DNA from: Candidatus Omnitrophota bacterium | GTDB taxonomy: Bacteria; Omnitrophota; Gorgyraeia; 2-02-FULL-51-18 | Direction: 5' to 3' | DNA: 64,000 nt | NCBI GenBank assembly: GCA_022072175.1 | Contig: JAJVIE010000001.1 | Span: 1 to 64,000 of the forward strand | Part shown: positions 59,020 to 64,000 of the stretch, piece after piece | How positions within the stretch are numbered: position 1 is the first letter of the stretch | How the letters are laid out: each line of letters begins with the position of its first letter | Made by a program: the position numbers and the translations under genes | Notes under the pieces: generated by a model | Seen by the model: the letters and a program-made list of their open reading frames with translations, nothing else | The model's database searches: none | What the model was told of the DNA's origin: nothing

Positions 59020-59732
59020 CTGTCGCTGCCCGGCGCCTCGGCCGGCACCGCTTCGAGCGGGACGTCGAGCACCGGATAGCTCTTGGCGTCCCGGTAGTCG
59101 AAGTGCCACCACTCCGAGCGCAGTCCCTTGAACCCGTTGCGTTCCATGACCTCCTCGAGGATCCAGCGGTTGTGCCGCTCTTCCTCGGAGCCGCCGGCGT
59201 AATCCCGATGGGCCCGTTCGGTGAACTCGTCGTACGCCGAGGGCATGGGCAGTTCCCGCCCGTCGGCGTCCACGAGCGTCAGGTCCACCGCCGCGCCGCG
59301 GTTGTGGTTGGAACCCTTGGCCGGGTTGGCCACATAACCCTCGACCGGCACACGCGCCCACATCTTCTTCTGTACCACCAGTGGACGGTAGGCGTCGTAG
59401 ATCTTGAGGCCGAGCCCTTGGGCCTCGAGCTCGGTCTGCACGCTCTTGAGGCTCTCGGCGACCGGGAGCAGGACCAGACAGCGGGCCACCGGGTACAACC
59501 GCTCTTTCATGAAGTTGTCCGTCGTGGCGTAGCGGATGTCCTGACGGATGCGCGGGTCATGGACGCTCAGGTCGACCAAGGTCTGCTCCTGTTGGGCCGC
59601 GGACGCGGCGGGTGCGGGACAACAAAAAAGCCCTTGGGCGAGCGCGAGGCTCGCCGCAAGGGCTCGCAGGGACCGAGAGGTCCGGGCGGGAGCGACGGGA
59701 TCAGGCTCCGGCCTGGGCCTTGCGGGCTTCAT
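59016..59732 (-). CDS. VanX/DdpX-type D-Ala-D-Ala dipeptidase
   Basis: 238 aa from ATG 59732, overlapping the small secreted-protein gene by 32 nt. A signal-like hydrophobic stretch (LRALAASLALAQGLFCC) leads to the peptidase: YATTDNFMKERLYP, IYDAYRPL, the zinc motif SNHNRGAAVD and EWWHFDY (Glu and His of the catalytic site). Such enzymes cleave D-Ala-D-Ala in peptidoglycan turnover. A strong terminator-like hairpin lies inside the signal-peptide codons, so the true start or expression mode is uncertain. TTG codons after the hairpin are possible alternatives. Confidence 0.85.
   Translation of the reverse strand: MKPARPRPEPDPVAPARTSRSLRALAASLALAQGLFCCPAPAASAAQQEQTLVDLSVHDPRIRQDIRYATTDNFMKERLYPVARCLVLLPVAESLKSVQTELEAQGLGLKIYDAYRPLVVQKKMWARVPVEGYVANPAKGSNHNRGAAVDLTLVDADGRELPMPSAYDEFTERAHRDYAGGSEEERHNRWILEEVMERNGFKGLRSEWWHFDYRDAKSYPVLDVPLEAVPAEAPGSDR
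59624..59664 (-). terminator. Intrinsic terminator inside the VanX-like signal-peptide codons
   Basis: On the minus strand AGCCCTTGC and GGCGAGC pair with GCTCGCC and CAAGGGCT (plus coordinates 59629-59664), giving a 15-bp GC-rich stem with one bulge and a 5-nt loop. Six T residues follow directly (59629-59624). It is about 37 nt after the stop of the 78-aa gene. Confidence 0.7.
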
Positions 59733-59937
59733 AGCGCTCGCGCTGCTTCTGGAAGAAGTTCTGCGAATCGCCGCCGAAGTTCCGGAAGAACGACCCGATG
59801 TTGGAACCCAGCTGGCTGAACCCCGACCGCTCGGCCTCGGATTTCCAGAACTCACCGGACTTGGCCTCTTCGGCCTTGACCGTACCGGCGCAGGCGAGCA
59901 TCGCCAGGGCGAACACGACGGACAACGTACGCTTCAT
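59701..59937 (-). CDS. Small secreted protein (78 aa)
   Basis: ATG 59937 with AAAGGAG eight nt upstream. Residues 1-22 are a signal peptide (MKRTLSVVFALAMLACAG, cleavage near VKA). The mature part of about 56 residues is polar and helical (FWKSEAERSGF, SFFRNFGGDSQNFF) and ends Arg/Lys/Ala-rich. No family recognised. A strong hairpin with a T run follows shortly after the stop, so it may be made as an abundant monocistronic mRNA. A periplasmic or outer-membrane role is inferred. Confidence 0.8.
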   Translation of the reverse strand: MKRTLSVVFALAMLACAGTVKAEEAKSGEFWKSEAERSGFSQLGSNIGSFFRNFGGDSQNFFQKQRERYEARKAQAGA

Positions 59938-59964
59938 GGTCTTCTCCTTTGTTGTGGGTAGAGC

Positions 59965-60294
59965 CTACGAGCCGAAGAAGTCCCGGGCCTGCTGCTTGCC
60001 CGTGATCTCCTTGTAGTCCTCGTAGTCGACGAACGTCAGGTCCGGGCACCGGTCCTTGATGCGTTTGACGGCGGCCCCGCGTCCCTTGCCGGAGACGCCG
60101 GAAGCGCCGGAGGTGCGCGCGGTGATGTATTTGAAGGGCGTGCCGCAGCCGGGACACTGGCGCGTGCCCTGGTACTCGATGCCCAGATGGCGGCAGGCGG
60201 CGCAATCGGCGGTCAGGTCCCCCACGATGAGCAGGTGCCGCTTGAGGTCCTCGACGTCCAGGGACTGCCAGACCCGGATGAAAAAATGCGACAT
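59965..60294 (-). CDS. Zinc-ribbon-like small protein
   Basis: 109 aa. Two CxxC pairs (CAAC about 31-34 and CPGC about 47-50) form a probable zinc ribbon near the N terminus. A basic middle with GKGRGAAVKR and an acidic C terminus FVDYEDYKEITG follow. The start directly abuts the exonuclease stop (TAAATG), so the two are co-translated. I do not recognise the family. Nucleic-acid binding as a partner of the exonuclease is a guess from context and the Cys pairs. Confidence 0.75.
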   Translation of the reverse strand: MSHFFIRVWQSLDVEDLKRHLLIVGDLTADCAACRHLGIEYQGTRQCPGCGTPFKYITARTSGASGVSGKGRGAAVKRIKDRCPDLTFVDYEDYKEITGKQQARDFFGS

Positions 60295-60897
60295 TTAGAA
60301 GAGGCTCGACGGGAAGGCGCCTGCGGCCTTCTTCTTGTCCTGCAGGTCGCGCACCGCTCTCCCCCAATCCATCGGGACCTCGTGGGTCTGATAGTCGCGG
60401 TTGGAGATGAACTTGATCGACCCGTGCTTGAGCCCGTACTCGAAGAGGTCCTTGGTGATCTTCACGTCGTCCATGCAGTAGCTCTTGAGCTCTTCCATGC
60501 GGCCTTCGTTGAACAGGCGGATCGCGTCCCACCCCGTACCGGATTTGGAGGCCCCGAGCGTGGCTTGGGCGACGCTCTGCAGACTGATGCGGTGACCGCG
60601 GACCTTCTCGAACTCCACGAGGATGTCCAGCACCGGGATCCGAGAGATCGGTGTCAGGAGGTACGGCGCGATGACCTCCATGTCGAAATCCCGCACGTTG
60701 AAACCGACCACCATGTCCGCCTTCTTGAGCAGATCGTCCAGCTTGAGCATCTCCTTCTCCTCGTAGGAGGTGTAGCTGTCGGTACGGGAGTCGTACGCGC
60801 AGGCGACGGAGACCTTGAGCAGGTGGAGCTTCTTGCGGTCCACCTCATGGAATCCCTTCTGGGTCTCGACGTCGAGCACCACGTAGTGCGCGTCCAT
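60295..60897 (-). CDS. DEDD-type RNase H-like exonuclease (YprB-like)
   Basis: 200 aa from ATG 60897, five nt after the ilvD stop. VVLDVETQKG (ExoI Asp/Glu), GFNVRDFDMEVI (ExoII Asp) and YCMDDVKITKDLF (ExoIII Tyr/Asp-x3-Asp) are the catalytic motifs of the predicted 3'-5' exonuclease RNase_H_2 family. It is stand-alone and short, without an attached helicase. It probably acts in DNA or RNA processing. Its coupling to the zinc-ribbon gene suggests a functional pair. Confidence 0.88.
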   Translation of the reverse strand: MDAHYVVLDVETQKGFHEVDRKKLHLLKVSVACAYDSRTDSYTSYEEKEMLKLDDLLKKADMVVGFNVRDFDMEVIAPYLLTPISRIPVLDILVEFEKVRGHRISLQSVAQATLGASKSGTGWDAIRLFNEGRMEELKSYCMDDVKITKDLFEYGLKHGSIKFISNRDYQTHEVPMDWGRAVRDLQDKKKAAGAFPSSLF

Positions 60898-60902
60898 GCG
60901 GT

Positions 60903-62591
60903 CTACTCCCTCGACCCGCAGGTGGTCGCGCCCTCGGAGGCGGAGCCGCACAGGCGCGAGTACTTGGCCAGCACGCCCGTGGTGATGCGCGGGCGGTAGG
61001 GTTTGAGACGCTTGGTGCGCGCGGCGATCTCCTTGGCGGTGAGCTCGAGCTGCAGCGTCAGCTTCTTGGCGTCGATGGCGATGATGTCGCCGTTCTTGAT
61101 GACCGCCAGCGGCCCGCGCTCGGCGGCCTCGGGCGCGACGTGACCGATCACGAACCCGTGCGACCCGCCCGAGAAACGTCCGTCGGTGATGAGCGCCACC
61201 GAATCTCCAAGGCCCGCTCCGATGAGCGCGGCGGTGACCGACAGCATCTCGCGCATGCCCGGACCGCCCTTGGGTCCCTCGTAACGGATGACGATGACGT
61301 CGTTGGCACGGATCTTCTTGTCGAGGATGGCCTTGAGCGCCTGCTCCTCGGAGTCGTACACGCGCGCGGGTCCGCGGTGCGTCAGGGTCTTGAGACCGCC
61401 GATCTTGGCGACGGCGCCGCCGGGAGCCAGGTTGCCCTTGAGCACGACCATCGGACCGGTAGGATACAGAGGGTCGGACAGCGGCCGCACGAGCTTGCGG
61501 TCCGCGGCGGGAGCCACATCCTCGAGGTTCTCGCCGAGCGTGCGGCCGGTGACCGTCAGTGTCGTCGGGTCGAGCAGCTTGGCGTCCAGGAGCAGTCGCA
61601 TCACCCCCGGCACTCCGCCGACGCGGTTAAGATCGGACATCACGTACTGCCCCGAGGGCTTGAGGTTGGCCAGATGGGGCACCTTGCGTCCGATGCGATT
61701 GAAGTCCTCCATCGAGAGCTTCACGCCCGCTTCCTTGGAGATGGCCAAAAGGTGCAGCACCGCGTTGGTCGAGCCGCCCAGCGCCATGACCACCGCGATC
61801 GCGTTCTCGAAGGCCCTGCGCGTGAGGATGTCCCGAGGACGGATGTTGCGGCGCACCAGCTCCAGGAGCGCCTCTCCGGCCGCTTCGGTATCGGAGCGTT
61901 TCTCGGGGCTCTCGGCGTCGCGCGACGAGGAGTACGGCAGGCTCAGGCCCAACGCCTCGATGGCGGAGGCCATGGTGTTGGCCGTGTACATCCCGCCGCA
62001 GGACCCCGCGCCCGGACAGGCCGAACGCTCGATGGCGGCGAACTCCTCGCGCGAGATCCGGCCGGTGCCGAAGGAACCCACCGCCTCGAAGATACTGACG
62101 ATATCCACGTCCTTGCCGCCGCAGACGCCGGGGCGGATCGTGCCGCCGTAGACGAAGATGGCCGGGATGTTGAGCCGCGCCATCGCCATCAGACAGCCGG
62201 GCATGTTCTTGTCACAGCCGCCGATGGCCAGGAGGCCGTCGAAGCTCTGCGCGTTGCAGACGGTCTCGATGGAGTCGGCGATGACCTCGCGGCTGACGAG
62301 CGAGTATTTCATGCCCTGCGTGCCCATCGAGATGCCGTCGGACACCGTGATGGTGCCGAAGGTCAGCGGCACGCCGCCGGCCTTGCGGATCCCCGCGTCG
62401 GCCCGGCGCGCCAGCTCGTCGATATGGACATTGCACGGCGTGAGGTTGCTCCAGGTGCTGGCCACGCCGAGCACCGGCTTGTTGAAATCCTCGTCCTTGA
62501 ACCCCACGGCGCGAAGCATCGCGCGGTTGGGCGCGCGGCTGTCCCCGCGCGTGACGGCCTCACTTCTCCTGCGGTTCTTCTCGACGGACAT
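60903..62591 (-). CDS. ilvD: Dihydroxy-acid dehydratase
   Basis: 562 aa, full length. Iron-sulphur cysteines and neighbours [19 protein letters not shown] and [16 protein letters not shown], the motif GSTNAVLHL, and the catalytic-serine block [10 protein letters not shown] identify IlvD, which dehydrates 2,3-dihydroxy-isovalerate/methylvalerate in valine, leucine and isoleucine synthesis. ATG 62591 has GGAGAG upstream. No other ilv gene is adjacent; it is followed by the exonuclease and zinc-ribbon genes. Confidence 0.97.
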   Translation of the reverse strand: MSVEKNRRRSEAVTRGDSRAPNRAMLRAVGFKDEDFNKPVLGVASTWSNLTPCNVHIDELARRADAGIRKAGGVPLTFGTITVSDGISMGTQGMKYSLVSREVIADSIETVCNAQSFDGLLAIGGCDKNMPGCLMAMARLNIPAIFVYGGTIRPGVCGGKDVDIVSIFEAVGSFGTGRISREEFAAIERSACPGAGSCGGMYTANTMASAIEALGLSLPYSSSRDAESPEKRSDTEAAGEALLELVRRNIRPRDILTRRAFENAIAVVMALGGSTNAVLHLLAISKEAGVKLSMEDFNRIGRKVPHLANLKPSGQYVMSDLNRVGGVPGVMRLLLDAKLLDPTTLTVTGRTLGENLEDVAPAADRKLVRPLSDPLYPTGPMVVLKGNLAPGGAVAKIGGLKTLTHRGPARVYDSEEQALKAILDKKIRANDVIVIRYEGPKGGPGMREMLSVTAALIGAGLGDSVALITDGRFSGGSHGFVIGHVAPEAAERGPLAVIKNGDIIAIDAKKLTLQLELTAKEIAARTKRLKPYRPRITTGVLAKYSRLCGSASEGATTCGSRE

Positions 62592-62626
62592 GGCTCTCCT
62601 CTGGAATGGGGGTGAAATATCCGAGG

Positions 62627-62635
62627 ATTATAGCA
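62627..62635 (-). promoter_or_regulatory. Extended -10 promoter of ilvD
   Basis: TGCTATAAT on the minus strand is a perfect -10 with the extended TG. Transcription would start near 62620, giving a leader of about 30 nt that contains the GGAGAG ribosome site before ATG 62591. No clear -35. Confidence 0.65.
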
Positions 62636-62650
62636 CGGAGGGGGCTTACT

Positions 62651-62673
62651 GCGCCCGCGCCAAGAGCGGGCGC
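62651..62673 (-). terminator. GC-rich hairpin after the right-edge gene
   Basis: GCGCCCGC (62651-62658) and GCGGGCGC (62666-62673) form an 8-bp stem with a 7-nt loop, starting eight nt after the stop of the HATPase gene. No U tract follows, so factor-dependent termination is more likely. Confidence 0.45.
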
Positions 62674-62680
62674 GGACGGG

Positions 62681-64000
62681 TCAGGCGGCCTGCTCGACCA
62701 TGCGCTTCATGAGCTCGAAGTAGCGGATCGCCTGGTTGATCGGCACGCGCGCGATGGGTTTGAGCGCATAGCGCAACACCAGCTCCAGCTCCGCGCGGCC
62801 TTCGAGGATGCGGCGCAGGTCCAGACTGTCGGGGCGCTCGCCGGCCAGCGTGGCGTACGCCGAGCTGAAGGCATCCGGCACCGCCGAGGGGTCCAGGCGT
62901 CCGGCCACGGCCGACAAGACGAGCATCGCGGTGAAAGCCGGCACGTCACCCTCGGACACCTGCCCGACCGGGAGGTTGATGCGGTCGGACCTCAGGCCCC
63001 GCGCCGGACCGACCAGCACGGTGGGCGCTTCCTCAAGACCGGAGGGCCGCTCGGCGGAGATCAGTTCCCCGAGACCCTGCAACGCCAGCAGTCTCTCTCG
63101 ATACGGTCCCACAGCCACGTAATGAACGTTGGCCAGATGCGGGGAGCGGCGAGCCGTGCGCAGGGATGTGATCAGATGGTCCGCGTACCGCTCGTAGGTA
63201 CGATCATCGAGGAAAGCCGTGTCGAGCTCCACGACGACGGCCTGTTCCGAGCGCACCGGCAGGGCCTCGACGGCGCCGAGCACGCGGTCGGTGACATCGC
63301 TTTCGAGCGTGCGCAGGTCCTGCAGGGACGGCCCATCGGACGCCTGGTCCTGGTCTCGGGACTGCTGGCGAGCCCCGGCGAGCGGGATCGCGATGTCCGT
63401 ACCGTCAGCATCCTTGGCCACGGCCCTCAGACCCTCGGGCGTGGTCTCGAAGCGGAAGATCGTCGCCGCGGGACCTTCGAGCTGCAACGGCAGCTCGGAG
63501 GCCGCCAGCGCTGTCGCGCCGAAGATCCCCTCCAATCGTCCGAGGTAGGTCCTCAGCCGCGCGTCGAGCTCCCCGCGGCGTCTGTCCTGACGCTGGGTCT
63601 CGACACGCTCCGAACGGACCGAGCGCAGACGCTGTGCCAACTCGGCGGGAGCGGCCTGCGCGGCCAGGTCATCAGGCGCGGCGGCGCCGGCCAGACGAGC
63701 TCCGGATGTCAGGCCCGTGATCCTGAACGTAACTCGCCCGCGAGCCTCGGACAGCTCGAGCTCCGCTCCGGCCTCGGACAGCTCGTCGCGCAGAGTGACC
63801 ATCCCCAACCCGTGACCGCTCGATCCCGAGAGGTCCCCGGTGCTGAGGCTCTCGATCGACAGGACCTCCAAGGGGGTCAACCGCTCGGCCTCCTCGGGAC
63901 TGACGGGGTTTTCGGCTTTATCGGGGGAGATCGCCAGTCTGCCGGACGCGGACCGGTCCAAGAACCCGGCATGAGCTTCCCTGGAGACGGCCTCCCGGAG
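62681..64000 (-). CDS. C-terminal part of a large HATPase-containing protein (5' end beyond window)
   Basis: The frame is open to the right edge, so the N terminus is missing; about 439 codons are visible. GSSGHGLGMVTLRDEL followed by AELELSEARGRVTFRI matches the G2 box and last strands of a GHKL/HATPase domain, as in histidine kinases. The following roughly 350 residues match no family I recognise: an Arg/Glu-rich helical section, a strand-rich section (ATIFRFETTPEGLRAVAKD) and an alpha/beta section (VVVELDTAFLDDRTYERY, VHYVAVGPYRERLLAL). The absence of a following receiver or DNA-binding domain is unusual for a kinase. It may belong to a giant multidomain protein. Confidence 0.8.
   Translation of the reverse strand, partial: LREAVSREAHAGFLDRSASGRLAISPDKAENPVSPEEAERLTPLEVLSIESLSTGDLSGSSGHGLGMVTLRDELSEAGAELELSEARGRVTFRITGLTSGARLAGAAAPDDLAAQAAPAELAQRLRSVRSERVETQRQDRRRGELDARLRTYLGRLEGIFGATALAASELPLQLEGPAATIFRFETTPEGLRAVAKDADGTDIAIPLAGARQQSRDQDQASDGPSLQDLRTLESDVTDRVLGAVEALPVRSEQAVVVELDTAFLDDRTYERYADHLITSLRTARRSPHLANVHYVAVGPYRERLLALQGLGELISAERPSGLEEAPTVLVGPARGLRSDRINLPVGQVSEGDVPAFTAMLVLSAVAGRLDPSAVPDAFSSAYATLAGERPDSLDLRRILEGRAELELVLRYALKPIARVPINQAIRYFELMKRMVEQAA

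Overview
The window is GC-rich, gene-dense bacterial chromosome. A secretin with signal peptide, GspC/PilP-like and ExeA-like partners, VanX-type peptidase and heptose enzymes point to a diderm (Gram-negative-type) bacterium. The mix of FGE-fold surface proteins, a very repetitive secreted protein, many multi-pass GT-C proteins and a large orphan HATPase protein resembles candidate-phylum lineages such as Omnitrophota or Elusimicrobiota. That placement is inference from gene style; no rRNA or marker gene is present to test it.

Region A (1-9843, all minus strand) is one tightly packed operon: ExeA-like AAA ATPase, GspC/PilP-like bitopic protein, secretin, coiled-coil/TPR protein, two paralogous FGE-fold secreted proteins, and a secreted protein with about 30 copies of a 13-residue repeat that runs off the left edge. 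It looks like an outer-membrane pore cassette linked to its probable exported products, without the usual secretion motor, platform or pseudopilins.

Region B (about 9.9-10.2 kb) is an AT-rich spacer of about 350 bp with a recurring GCTTAATT motif, bounded by a strong hairpin that closes the next operon.

Region C (10236-49817) is a large glycan locus. A 24-gene minus-strand run (49817-22819) has no gap above 17 nt, and a 10-gene minus-strand run (20191-10236) follows. Between them lies a three-gene plus-strand insert (20328-22803). The locus encodes GT2, GT4 and GT-C glycosyltransferases, a fused methyltransferase-GT2, an AglD/LPG-synthase-type membrane protein and several methyltransferases. 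Sugar-precursor modules are a WbpB/E/D-like 3-amino-sugar set, a GmhA plus fused nucleotidyltransferase-kinase heptose set, sugar epimerases/dehydratases, an AsnB-type amidotransferase, and two separate split thiamine-diphosphate enzymes (transketolase-like and E1-like) next to a sugar C-methyltransferase. Together these suggest an unusual surface glycan with branched-chain and/or heptose sugars built by lipid-linked donors; no Wzx, Wzy or ABC exporter is visible.

Region D (49985-64000) is mixed housekeeping and envelope genes: tandem-domain Usp, SDR39U1-type epimerase, SGNH-like protein, LemA with two TPM proteins, a palindromic intergenic repeat array, a DsbA/MauE-like redox pair, a TMTC-like GT-C protein, PgeF with an added N-terminal membrane segment, a VanX-type peptidase, a small secreted protein, a zinc-ribbon/exonuclease pair, IlvD, and a truncated HATPase-containing protein at the right edge. 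Several first-in-operon genes have promoter-like boxes only 6-12 nt from the start codon and no Shine-Dalgarno sequence, suggesting leaderless mRNAs.
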